From assembly GCA_030682495.1 (NCBI GenBank), contig JAUXOC010000023.1, positions 1-46,827 on the forward strand: a DNA stretch of 46,827 nucleotides, given 5' to 3'. Origin of the DNA: Alphaproteobacteria bacterium. Lineage in GTDB: Bacteria; Pseudomonadota; Alphaproteobacteria; Micavibrionales; UBA2020. Position numbers and translations under genes: made by a program. Of this stretch, positions 9,887-19,600 are shown in pieces. Under the pieces are notes generated by a model, which ran no database searches, was not told the origin of the DNA, and was given only the letters and a program-made list of their open reading frames with translations. Each line of letters begins with the position of its first letter. Positions within the stretch are counted from its first letter, which is position 1.

Positions 9887-10654
9887 TTAGAAAGGAAATA
9901 CGGCGTCGATGAATTGCTGGCCATAGCGCGGCTGCTGGATTTCGGTGACCTGACCGCGGCCGCCGTAGGAAATCCGCGCTTCGGCGATTTTTTCATACGA
10001 GATGGAGTTGTTGTTGAGAATGTCTTCGGGGCGGATCACGCCATCCAGCGTCAGTTCGCGCAGTTCATAGTTCACGCGGACTTCCTGCTGGCCACGAATG
10101 ATAAAGTTTCCATTTGGCAGCACCTGCGTAATCATCGCCGCGATCTTGAGCTTGATTTCTTCCTCGCGCTTGATCTTGCCATCACCCGAGCTGGTGGAAT
10201 TGGAATTCATGCCGACAAGATTGCTGGGGTCGACGCCGCCGGGCAGCATCTTGCCCAGATAGCCCTCAAAACCGGCAAGGCTGGGCAGGCCGGTCTGTTC
10301 CGTGCCGCGGCGCTGGCGTTCGGTTTTGTTCTGCATATCGGCTTCATCTTTGATGTCGATATTGACGGTCATGATGTTGCCGACTTTATGCGCGCGCTGG
10401 TCTTTGAAAAAAGTCTGGCGGCTGGGCTGCCACAGGGAATTGGCGTTGGTATTCGCTTCCTGCACCGAGGGCATCGGCAGTTTAATCAGCTCGGGGCTGT
10501 TTGCACTGTTATGCGCGGTCTGGATGCCGCTCATGGCCGGCGCCTTGCCGATGTTGGACACCCGCTCGCTGACCCCGCAGGCGGAGAGCATGAGAACGGA
10601 CACAAAAGAAAGCGCGAGAGTGACGGTGGTCTGAAGAGGCTTGTTGGGTTTCAT
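9887..10654 (-). CDS. flgH: Flagellar L-ring protein FlgH
   Basis: 255 aa; lipoprotein signal VLMLSACG; SLWQ, VGNIMTVNIDIKDEA, LPNGNFIIRGQQEVRVNYELRELTLDGVIRPEDI, YGGRG. Confidence 0.96.
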   Translation of the reverse strand: MKPNKPLQTTVTLALSFVSVLMLSACGVSERVSNIGKAPAMSGIQTAHNSANSPELIKLPMPSVQEANTNANSLWQPSRQTFFKDQRAHKVGNIMTVNIDIKDEADMQNKTERQRRGTEQTGLPSLAGFEGYLGKMLPGGVDPSNLVGMNSNSTSSGDGKIKREEEIKLKIAAMITQVLPNGNFIIRGQQEVRVNYELRELTLDGVIRPEDILNNNSISYEKIAEARISYGGRGQVTEIQQPRYGQQFIDAVFPF

Positions 10655-10771
10655 AATTGTTACTCCTGATAACCTGTACTTTAGTTTCCGGCATTTTTTG
10701 CCGTTTATTCTTGAATGAAGCTTTGCAATCTTCGTGCCATTTTGAGGCGGCGGCGGCGCGGTTTTTGCCGC

Positions 10772-11767
10772 TTAGCTGCCTGCCGCGCGGACAGAGGCGC
10801 TCTGTGCTCCGGTCACGACAGCCTCCAGCACCTGACGGGAAGACATATTCATGACCCGGATAAGACTGCCCGAACCGCCGTTTTCCAGCGCCCGCGCCTG
10901 CGTTGTCAGAGACATGCTGCCGTTTTGCAAGGACACGGTGACCATTTCGCCTTTTTTGACCAGCATCGGCTGAACGATGTCACCGGCGGCAACAGGACGC
11001 ATGGCGGGCAAGCTGCGGCGCGGCGACAGGCCGAGCAGCTGTTTTTCATCCACAATCATCTGCGCGGAAAGATCGGCGGAGCGGATATCCAGATGGGTAA
11101 TATCGGATGCGGTAATGATATCGCCCGAACGCTTGGCCTGCACCAGCACCGGAACGGACGTCATCATATGCAACTGACCGGCGATGTCGCGGCGCACATC
11201 ACCCGCCGCCAGCGTGGCGCGGAACACACCGCGGGCAAGGTCATAACGCAAATCTTCGACCGAGACGGCGGCAATTTCATGCGGCGGGATGTAAAACGCA
11301 CCCGCACGGCTGTCGAAAACGGTCTCGAACTTTTGCCCCGGCAGCGCCAGCGCCAGTTTTTCCTGCAGCGCGGCTTCGATCTGGAAGCGGTCGATTTCCT
11401 GCGCATCACGGCGGATGACAGTTTTCTCCATCGGGTTCTGCGCTTTCCAGCCGAAACCGAAAGCATCGGAGATACGGGCAAGATCATGTGCGCTCAAAAC
11501 CATTTCGCCGCCCAGCATTGGCGCGGGCGCCAGTACGTGGTCGGCGTGGCGTGTCGCCCCTTGGAAAACATCGCCGACCGTAATGACATCGGCCGTCACG
11601 ATTGTCTCTGCGCGGGGCGCAATTGTCTCTGCGCGGGGCGTAATATCACCTGCCCAGGCCTTGCCGACGACCAGAACCGTCATGACAAGTGCCATAAAAA
11701 CGCTTTTGCCGTCTGGCATTCTTGCTGTGATAAGCGCTGCCGCCTTGGTGGTTTCTTTCTGTTTCAT
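10772..11767 (-). CDS. flgA: Flagella basal body P-ring formation protein FlgA
   Basis: 331 aa; signal peptide; C-terminal SAF-like region VAAGDIVQPMLVKKGEMVTVSLQNGSMSLTTQARALENG; between flgG and flgH. Confidence 0.9.
   Translation of the reverse strand: MKQKETTKAAALITARMPDGKSVFMALVMTVLVVGKAWAGDITPRAETIAPRAETIVTADVITVGDVFQGATRHADHVLAPAPMLGGEMVLSAHDLARISDAFGFGWKAQNPMEKTVIRRDAQEIDRFQIEAALQEKLALALPGQKFETVFDSRAGAFYIPPHEIAAVSVEDLRYDLARGVFRATLAAGDVRRDIAGQLHMMTSVPVLVQAKRSGDIITASDITHLDIRSADLSAQMIVDEKQLLGLSPRRSLPAMRPVAAGDIVQPMLVKKGEMVTVSLQNGSMSLTTQARALENGGSGSLIRVMNMSSRQVLEAVVTGAQSASVRAAGS
11601..11642. repeat. 21-bp in-frame tandem duplication inside flgA
   Basis: attgtctctgcgcggggcgca / attgtctctgcgcggggcgta: two copies, one difference; encodes PRAETIAPRAETIV. 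Confidence 0.95.
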
Positions 11768-11840
11768 ATCCGGTCTCCCAACCCTTGATAAAACTCAGTT
11801 CAGTTTGCTGCGGCGGCTTTTCCCGAAGCCGCCGCCGCGA

Positions 11841-12629
11841 TTAACGGAGGTTCGTGATGGTCGACAACATTTCGTCGCCCGTCTGGATAATCTTGGAGTT
11901 CATTTCATACGCGCGCTGCGCCTGAATGAGCGAGGTGATCTCCTGCACGATATTCACGTTGGACGTCTCCAGCGCGCCCTGTTCCAGCTGGCCATAGCCC
12001 GGCTCGCCCGGGTTGCTGACGATGGCCGTGCCGGAGGCTTCGGTTTCCAGCAAAAGGTTGTTACCGATGGCTTCAAGACCCGCATCGTTGGCGAAACTGG
12101 CGAGCTGGATCTGCCCGACGTTGGCCAGCACCGTCTGGTTTTGCAGCTTGACCAGCACCTCGCCGGAAGCGTTGATCGTCACGTCGACCGCATCCGGCGG
12201 AATGGTGATACCGGGCTGCACGTTATAGCCTTCGGAGGTTACCAGCTGCCCGTTCTGATCCAGCTGGAAAGAACCGTCGCGGGTATAGCCCGTCTCGCCG
12301 CTCGGCAGGGTAATCATGAAATAGCCTTCGCCTTTGATCGCGACGTCGAAGGGGTTGCCGGTCATTTGCAGCGCGCCCTGTTCGTTGATGCGGTAAACCG
12401 AACCGGCCTTGACGCCCAGACCCTGCTGGATACCCGCCGGTACAGTCGTGCCCTGATCCGACGACGATGCGCCTGGGCGTACTTTGGTCTGGTACAAAAG
12501 ATCCTGAAATTCCGCGCGCTGGCGTTTGTAGCCGGTCGTGGTCATGTTGGCGATGTTATTGGAAATCACGTCCACGTTGAGCTGCTGTGCAAGCATGCCG
12601 GTGGCGCCGATATCGAGGGTCAATGACAT
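11841..12629 (-). CDS. flgG: Flagellar distal rod protein FlgG
   Basis: 262 aa; N-term LDIGATGMLAQQLNVDVISNNIANMTTTGYKRQRAEFQDLLYQ; C-term SNVNIVQEITSLIQAQRAYEMNSKIIQTGDEML. Confidence 0.97.
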   Translation of the reverse strand: MSLTLDIGATGMLAQQLNVDVISNNIANMTTTGYKRQRAEFQDLLYQTKVRPGASSSDQGTTVPAGIQQGLGVKAGSVYRINEQGALQMTGNPFDVAIKGEGYFMITLPSGETGYTRDGSFQLDQNGQLVTSEGYNVQPGITIPPDAVDVTINASGEVLVKLQNQTVLANVGQIQLASFANDAGLEAIGNNLLLETEASGTAIVSNPGEPGYGQLEQGALETSNVNIVQEITSLIQAQRAYEMNSKIIQTGDEMLSTITNLR

Positions 12630-12661
12630 GTGTTCTCTCCTTGTTTCTTTCGTTTCAGGTA

Positions 12662-13387
12662 TTAGACCTGTGACAATTTCTGGATGGTGTTGCGGATACG
12701 TTCGTGGTCGGTTTGCAGCATGCGCTGCGATGATTGGTAGCTGCGCAGAACCTCGATCATCCGGTTCATTTCAATCACCGGATTGACGTTGGCGTTTTCG
12801 ACAAAGCCCTGCACGATACGGACATTTTCAGCAGGTATTTCGCCTTGCCCTTCGGCATTAAACAAGTTTTCACCGGTGCGCGTCATGAGCTGCTGGTTTT
12901 CAAACCGTGCGACCTTGATGCGGCCGATGGTGCCGGCCTCGCTGGTGATCTCGCCGTCTTCGGTGATACGGATCTGCGTTGCATCCTGCTGTACCTGAAT
13001 CTGTTCGTTGTTTTCGTTCATCACCGGATAGCCGTTTTTATTGACCAGCTGGCGGTTGGCATCGAGCGTGAAGCCACCGTCGCGGGTATAACGGATGCCG
13101 CCCGGCGTCTGCACTGCGAAGTAACCTTCGTTTTGCAACGCGACGTCGAAAGGGTTATGCGTCTGCGTCATCGACCCGACGGAAAGATTGCGGTAACTGC
13201 CGCTGTTGCCGGACTGGCGGATCACATCGCCGCCGCGCGGCTGTGTGATGTATTCGCTGAAAAGCGTTTGCTGCGCTTTGTAGCCAGGCGTGCTCATGTT
13301 GGCCAGATTGTTGGCCGTCATATTCATCTGTTGTTGCAGCGAGAGCTGCTGCGATAGCCCGATGTAGGAAATGTTCTCCATATCCAT
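12662..13387 (-). CDS. flgF: Flagellar basal-body rod protein FlgF
   Basis: 241 aa; MTANNLANMSTPGYKAQQTLF, GGIRYTRDGGFTLDANRQLVNKNGYPVM; upstream of flgG. Confidence 0.95.
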   Translation of the reverse strand: MDMENISYIGLSQQLSLQQQMNMTANNLANMSTPGYKAQQTLFSEYITQPRGGDVIRQSGNSGSYRNLSVGSMTQTHNPFDVALQNEGYFAVQTPGGIRYTRDGGFTLDANRQLVNKNGYPVMNENNEQIQVQQDATQIRITEDGEITSEAGTIGRIKVARFENQQLMTRTGENLFNAEGQGEIPAENVRIVQGFVENANVNPVIEMNRMIEVLRSYQSSQRMLQTDHERIRNTIQKLSQV

Positions 13388-13471
13388 CCACCTTTCTGTT
13401 TTTCGTTTCGCTGCGCCGCTTGCGTTTTATGTCTATGCGGCTTGAACAGCGTCTTAACCCGCTTTGGTCTT

Positions 13472-13488
13472 TGCAGAAACCATGCCAA
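13472..13488 (-). promoter_or_regulatory. Candidate sigma54 (RpoN) -24/-12 promoter for flgF operon
   Basis: Minus strand TTGGCATGGTTTCTGCA vs TTGGCACGRNNNTTGCW; exact GG-N10-GC spacing, two consensus mismatches; about 85 bp upstream of flgF ATG. Confidence 0.65.
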
Positions 13489-13703
13489 TCTTGTTTATTG
13501 AGTAAAAACAACCCCTTGCCATCATGATCCTGCGTGCGGGGTGACGCGTAGCCCCCTGCCCCTCGCCACGGCGCGCATACAGCGGCAGATTTTGCCGCCG
13601 CGGGCATAGCGTCCACTGCAACTGCTGCAATTTTAGGAAAACTGATTATTTAGGAAACACCGACTATTGCTGATAAAATGAACTGACACGGAGGTAAAAT
13701 CTG

Positions 13704-13719
13704 TGGCACGATATGTGCA
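13704..13719 (+). promoter_or_regulatory. Candidate sigma54 (RpoN) -24/-12 promoter for fliL operon
   Basis: TGGCACGATATGTGCA vs TGGCACGRNNNTTGCW; exact GG-N10-GC spacing, one core mismatch; about 70 bp upstream of fliL ATG (13788). Confidence 0.8.
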
Positions 13720-13787
13720 GGGTTTTGAGGTGTTTATGCGCGGTCTTTCACTTGGACAGCGCCGCTTTTCATAAAGGCAGGGGAAGA

Positions 13788-14360
13788 ATGGTCAGCGACA
13801 GCAAAGAAGAAGTCCCGCTCGCCGCCGAAGGCGCGGAAGGCCTCGGCGCGGCAGAGGAAAGCCGTTTCAGCAAAAAGAAACTGGCGCTGATTATTGTGCT
13901 GCCGCTGATTGTGCTCGGCGGGCCCTTGGTGGGCGCTTATTACATGGGCTACCTCGACAGCGTGCTCGGGAAAGAGCTTAACTGCGCCGCCGTAAAAGAA
14001 GGCGACGACGATTACGCCGCCTGTATCGAGAAGCTGGCGAAATCCAGCAGCGGGCCCGGCACCTTTATCGACATTCCGCCGATTGTGGTCAATCTCAGTT
14101 CCACCGCGCGCCAACCGCGATTTTTGCAAATCAAGCTGAAGGTCGAGCTGGAAACGGCATCCGACCAGAAAATATTTGAAACCGTTATGCCGCGCGTGGT
14201 CGACCAGTTTCAAACCTATCTGCGCGAGCTGCGCGTCGACGACCTGCAGGGGTCTTCGGGGCTTTACCGCATGAAAATCGAACTGCTGAACCGCGTGCGC
14301 GCCGCCACACCCGAAGTCAAGGTGCGCGACGTTCTTTTTCAGGAGATGCTGGTACAATGA
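13788..14360 (+). CDS. fliL: Flagellar basal body-associated protein FliL
   Basis: TM segment then FIDIPPIVVNLSS...RFLQIKLKVELE...IFETVMPRVVDQFQTYLRELRVDDLQGSSGLYRMKIELLNRVR; ATG at 13788 after GGGAAGA preferred over 13713. Confidence 0.94.
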   Translation: MVSDSKEEVPLAAEGAEGLGAAEESRFSKKKLALIIVLPLIVLGGPLVGAYYMGYLDSVLGKELNCAAVKEGDDDYAACIEKLAKSSSGPGTFIDIPPIVVNLSSTARQPRFLQIKLKVELETASDQKIFETVMPRVVDQFQTYLRELRVDDLQGSSGLYRMKIELLNRVRAATPEVKVRDVLFQEMLVQ

Positions 14361-15382
14361 CGGAAACGACAGAAAAAACACGCGTCCCCGATCCGCAGGA
14401 CATGCCCGCCGAGCAAGAGGGCCGCATCCTCGATCAGGATGAAATCGACAGCCTGCTCGGTTTTGGCGACGATGCCGGCAATGGCAGCAAAACCGGCATC
14501 ATGGAGCTGATTAACTCCGCGCTCGTCAATTACGAGCGCCTGCCGATGCTCGATGTCGTTTTCGACCGTCTGGTGCGCCTGATGTCAACGTCCCTGCGCA
14601 ACCTGACGTCCGACAACGTCGAGGTCAGCCTCGATCATATTTCCTCCGTACGTTTCGGCGATTACCTCAATTCAATCCCCCTGCCCGCGATGCTGAGCAT
14701 TTTCAAGGCAGAAGAATGGGACGACCGCGGCATGATGGTCGTGGACAGCGCGCTGATCTATTCCATCGTCGATGTCCTTTTGGGCGGACGGCGTGGTACA
14801 TCGGCGCTGCGTGTCGAGGGCCGCCCTTATACCACCATCGAAACCCGCCTGATCGAACGTCTGGTGCATGTGGTTTTGAACGATCTTTCCGCCGCTTTCG
14901 ATCCGCTGTCGCCGGTGTCATTCCGCATGGAGCGGATTGAAACCAACCCGCGTTTCGCCACCATCACCCAGAGCAACAACGCCGGCGTGCTGGCGCGACT
15001 GCGCATCGACATGGGCGACCGGTCAGGCCGCATCGAGATCATGATCCCCTATGCCACGCTGGAGCCGGTGCGCGAAATCCTGCTGCAAATGTTTATGGGC
15101 GAAAAATTCGGCCGCGACAGCATCTGGGAGAGCCACCTGACGCGCGAGCTGTTTCAGACCGACGTGCATCTTTCTGCCATTCTGGGTGAAACCAGCGTAC
15201 CGCTAAACGATCTGCTCAACTGGAAAGTCGGCTCGACCGTCATCCTCAATACCCGCCCCGACGACCTGATCGAAATGCGCGTTGGCCAGCACCCGATGTT
15301 CATGGCCAAGATCGGCCAGAAACAGGGGCAGATCGCCGCCAGTATCGAAGAATACATCGAGCCCAAGCAGGAGGAGGAATAA
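14357..15382 (+). CDS. fliM: Flagellar motor switch protein FliM
   Basis: 341 aa; LDQDEIDSLLGF N-term; NYERLPMLDVVFDRLVRLMSTSLRNLTSDNVEVSL; C-terminal SpoA-like domain. Confidence 0.97.
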   Translation: MTETTEKTRVPDPQDMPAEQEGRILDQDEIDSLLGFGDDAGNGSKTGIMELINSALVNYERLPMLDVVFDRLVRLMSTSLRNLTSDNVEVSLDHISSVRFGDYLNSIPLPAMLSIFKAEEWDDRGMMVVDSALIYSIVDVLLGGRRGTSALRVEGRPYTTIETRLIERLVHVVLNDLSAAFDPLSPVSFRMERIETNPRFATITQSNNAGVLARLRIDMGDRSGRIEIMIPYATLEPVREILLQMFMGEKFGRDSIWESHLTRELFQTDVHLSAILGETSVPLNDLLNWKVGSTVILNTRPDDLIEMRVGQHPMFMAKIGQKQGQIAASIEEYIEPKQEEE

Positions 15383-15386
15383 CCCC

Positions 15387-15839
15387 ATGCTTTCGCTCGG
15401 TCTTGTGCTTGACATTGTTTTGCTCGGCGCCTTGGGCGCGGCGATGCACCGCGCATGGCTGTTGTCGCGCCAGTTCGAACAGGTCAGAGCCGACCGCGCC
15501 GCTTTCGAACAGCTGATTTCCGCCCTCAATATCGCAACCGCCCGCGCCGGAGAAGCGATTGATGGCCTGAAAGACGCCACCAACCAGGCGGGCGATGCGC
15601 TGCAATCCAAGGTCAATGCCGCGCGCGCGCTGGAGGGTGAACTGGAAATCATGCTGCAAGCCGGTGACAATCTGGCCGAACGTCTACAGGATGCGGCCGC
15701 AAAAACCCGCCTGAACAGCCCCGCTGCTGAAGCCGCCGCCAAAACGCCGGAGCCACGCGCACGCGCGGAAAAAGAGGCGCCGCGCACACGCGCCGAAAAA
15801 GAACTGCTGGACGCCCTGCGCGCCAAGCAGGACGGATAG
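15387..15839 (+). CDS. DUF6468-like flagellar-cluster protein
   Basis: 151 aa from ATG 15387; N-terminal TM, Ala-rich coiled coil; sits between fliM and motE-like gene as in other alphaproteobacteria. Confidence 0.75.
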   Translation: MLSLGLVLDIVLLGALGAAMHRAWLLSRQFEQVRADRAAFEQLISALNIATARAGEAIDGLKDATNQAGDALQSKVNAARALEGELEIMLQAGDNLAERLQDAAAKTRLNSPAAEAAAKTPEPRARAEKEAPRTRAEKELLDALRAKQDG

Positions 15840-15848
15840 GAGCGCGCG

Positions 15849-16622
15849 ATGAAACAATTTCTGAAAAAACTGCCGTTGAATGTTTTTACCCTGCTGCTGG
15901 CCGCAATGGCGCTGGCGTTTGTCTTTCGTATTGTCGATGTCGTGATTTACGGCGGCAAAGCCCCCGCGGCCATAGCAGCCGCGCAGGCGCAAAAGCAAGT
16001 CAACGAAGAACCTCCGCCGATCAGCGCCGCCGATATTGAAAAAGCCGTGCGCGACACGGCACGTGCCGCTGACGAAGCCACCGCACCCGCGCGCGCCGCC
16101 GCCGCAACATCGGGCAGCGCGCCCAGCCTTGCCGAAGATCCGTCACTCGACCCCGAACAGCGCATCTTCAGCGCCGCGGAAATTGAGGTGCTGCAATCCC
16201 TCGCCCGCCGCCGCGAGGAAATTGAAAAGCGCGAACAAAAACTCGCTGCACAAGAAGCCCTTCTGAAAGCCGCCGAGCAGGAAGTCGATCGCAAAATCGC
16301 CGAGCTGAACAAGCTGCGCGGCGAGCTGGAAAGCCTGCTGGGGCAGCAGCAAACAATGGAAGAGGACCGCATCGCCTCCCTCGTCAAGATTTACGAGAAT
16401 ATGAAGCCGAAAGAGGCCGCGGCGATTTTTAATACGCTGGACATGGATGTGCTGCTGGCCGTCATCGGCCGTATGGCAGAGCGCCGCAGCTCTCCCATCA
16501 TCGCCAATATGGACACCAACAAGGCGCGGCTGGTCACAATTCGTCTGGCCGAACAGCGCAAATTGCCACAGGCCGCTCCTGCAAAAACAACCGCCCCTGC
16601 GAAACCGGCAGGCGCGCGATAG
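15849..16622 (+). CDS. MotE-like flagellar motor chaperone (MgtE-N-like C-terminus)
   Basis: 257 aa; N-terminal TM, long coiled coil, VKIYENMKPKEAAAIFNTLDMDVLLAVIGRMAERRSSPIIANMD. Confidence 0.82.
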   Translation: MKQFLKKLPLNVFTLLLAAMALAFVFRIVDVVIYGGKAPAAIAAAQAQKQVNEEPPPISAADIEKAVRDTARAADEATAPARAAAATSGSAPSLAEDPSLDPEQRIFSAAEIEVLQSLARRREEIEKREQKLAAQEALLKAAEQEVDRKIAELNKLRGELESLLGQQQTMEEDRIASLVKIYENMKPKEAAAIFNTLDMDVLLAVIGRMAERRSSPIIANMDTNKARLVTIRLAEQRKLPQAAPAKTTAPAKPAGAR

Positions 16623-19600
16623 ATGAAGAGCCACCGCCCTCATAAACCGTCCTCTTTACGCCGGCAGCTTTTGACCGGCGCGGCGATGGCGGCTTTTCTG
16701 TGGCTGGGGAGCGCCGCGCCCGCCTGGGCAGAGCGCGTGGGCGTACGACTTGGCGCGCATGCCGATTACACCCGCGTCGTTGTCGATTTTGACCGTCTGG
16801 TTGGCTATAAGGTCGATAACACCAATGGCCGCGTCACGCTGACCTTTGATGCCGATGCCGATCTTGCCGCCGCAAGCGTACAAGCCGGACTTGTCAGCGG
16901 CGTCACCACAGGCAAAGCAGGCGGCAAAACATCAACGCTCAGCCTTGATATCCCCGCAGGCGCCACGGTGAAGCATTACCGTCTGATGCGCAAAGTCGTT
17001 TTGGACGTCTTCCCCGCCCGCGCCGCCGCAAAGCCCGCACCACCCGCGGCGAAGCCCGTTAAAGCGGAAACCGCCGCAGCGGCGCCGCCAGAACCGGCAG
17101 CCGCACCACCAGAACCTGCCGCACCGCCCGCGCCAGAAAATTCCACTGTACCTGAACCCGCACAAAGCGAAGCGCCCGAAATTTCATTGCCGCCCGCCGT
17201 CATCGCGGCAGCCCCCGAACCGGCGTCTGAGCCTGCGCCCGCATCCGAGCCCGCACAGGCGCAAATCGCGACCCTGTTGCCGCAAGATATCATCGTCGAT
17301 GAAACCCTGACTGGCCCTGAAGCCGAAGAACCGCGCACCCCAGCTGAAGACAGCCGTACCACGCTGCGCTTTTCCAGTGTCGCGCCGCTGCAACTTGCGG
17401 TTTTTGTGCGCGGTGATTATTTGTGGATCGTCACCGAAGGCAGCACCGGCAGCGCCCAGACGCCCGAAGCGCAGGGGCCGCTGGCCAAACTGATCGGTAC
17501 CCCGCAAATCTCGCGCTTCGCCGGCGGCACAGCCTACCGTTACCGTCTGCCGCCACAAACCTTTGTGGCCGTCGATAAAAGCAATATGGTCTGGGAAGTC
17601 ACCCTCGCCTCCCTTCCCCTGCAAGCGCCGGGGCGCGAAATTGTGCACGTCGAATTCGACAGCGCGAACGGCAAAGCCAAACTGCTGGCCGCACTGAAAG
17701 GCAGCGGCAGACTGCTGACGCTGCAAGACCCGGACGCCGGCGATACGCTGCACGTCATCGCCGTATCCCTGCCGAGCGAGAAGATCGATCAGGGTCGCCG
17801 TTTCAGCGATGTTGAAATCATGCCCGCCTTCGCCGGTATGGTGGTGCGCCCGCTGGCCGACGGGCTGCGCGTCACACGTATCAACGACTATGTGATTGTC
17901 ACCGCGCCAAACGGCATCCGCGCGACGCCTGATGCAGGACCGGTTCTGCTGACCGACGCGGGCAGCCGCATGGCCGGCGAATACCCGCGCCTCTTCGATT
18001 TTCCCAACTGGCGGCAAGGCGGTATCGAGCATCTGTCGCGCAACCGCCGCTTGCTGGAGCAGCGCGCGGCAGCCGCGCCCAACGACGATATCCGCAACGA
18101 AGCACTGATGAATATGGCGCTTCTGTATTTCGCCAATAATTTCGGACAGGAAACGCTGGGCGTGCTGCGGCTGATCGACATGCGCAGCCCCGCGCTGGCA
18201 CGCAACCCCAATTTTATCGCCCTGCGCGGTGCGGCCGCGGCCATGGCAGGGCATTATCAGGATGCGCTGCAAGATCTGTCGCATCCCGCCATTCAGCAGC
18301 ACCCCGAAGTCAACTTGTGGATCGGCTATGCCGCCGCCGCAACCGAGCAATGGCGCATGGCCAACCGCTCTTTCCCGCCTGACAACAGCCTTTTGGTTGA
18401 ATACCCGCCGTCGATTTCCACCCCTTTCACGGTTTACATGGCCGAAAGCGCGCTGCGTCTGGGTCGCACCGACACGGCGATCCGTCTGCTGGACACGCTT
18501 GATACATGGGGCAGCTCGACCGAAAGCCATCACCGCGCGGCCATTGCCTATCTAAAGGGCGAAGCCGCACGGCAAGAAGGGCGCAAAGCCGAAGCTATCC
18601 GCATCTGGCGCCCTGTCGCCAACGGCCTTGACCGGCTTTATCACGCCAAGGCCAGCCTTGCGCTTGCAAATTTAGAACTTGCCGAGAACATCATCCCGCT
18701 CAAAGAAGCCATTGACCGCATCGACAGCCTGCGCTTTGCCTGGCGCGGCGACGGGCTGGAGGTGCAGATTTTGCACAACCTCGGCCAGCTGAAAGTACAG
18801 AACGGCCAGTACCTCGAAGGCCTCGGCGATATGCGCAAGGCGATGACGCTGGCCGATAGCCTGCTCGGCGATACCGATGTCATCCGCGCCGACATGAGCC
18901 GTGTGATCTCGGATATTTTTATCGGCGGGCAGGCGCAAAACATCGCGCCGCTGGAAGCGATTTCGATCCATAGCGCCTATGGCAGCCTGATGCCGACCGG
19001 CACGGAAGGCTCTGTCGCCACGTTAAACTTTGCCGATTTCCTGATCCGCGTCGATCTCTTGGAAAAAGCGGCGGAGCTGATCGACAGCCAGCTGCGCACC
19101 GGTGCGGCACCCAGCGAAAAAGTTCCCGCGCTGGGCGCAAAGCTCGCGGCGGTTTATCTGCTGGATGGCCGTCCGGCAGAAGCCCTCTCGGCCGTGCAAC
19201 GCAGCCAGCGCAGTGACACCGCCGCACCGCTGGAGCAGGAACGGCAGATGATGCGCGCCCGCGCCCTGTCGCAGCTGAATCGCACCGATGATGCCATTAC
19301 CGCGCTGGCCGGATTTGACACGGCAGAGGCCAAGCGCCTGCGCGCCGATGTCTTGTGGCGTGCACGCCGCTGGATTCCGGCTGCACAGGCCATCGAAGCC
19401 CTGCTGCCCGAAGGCACGCCCGCCGCCTTGGAAGAAGACATCGCCGATATGGTCGTCAATGCCGCCGTCGCCTATAAACTGGGCGGCAATAGCGAAGGGC
19501 TTGGCAACCTGCGCCGCCGTTTCGGCACCGCCATTGCCGCAACCCCGCAGGCCAATGCCTTTGGCGTTGTGACCCGTGATGGCGGGGGCAGTGCGCTCAG

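Noticed and set aside
13502-13521. TGGCAAGGGGTTGT (minus) as a sigma54 promoter
   Set aside because: Spacing between -24 and -12 elements is one base too short; the site at 13472-13488 has correct spacing. Kept only as a repeat.
17184-18533. 449-aa - strand ORF
   Set aside because: Antisense to the AMIN/TPR-like gene; no recognisable domain; shadow composition.
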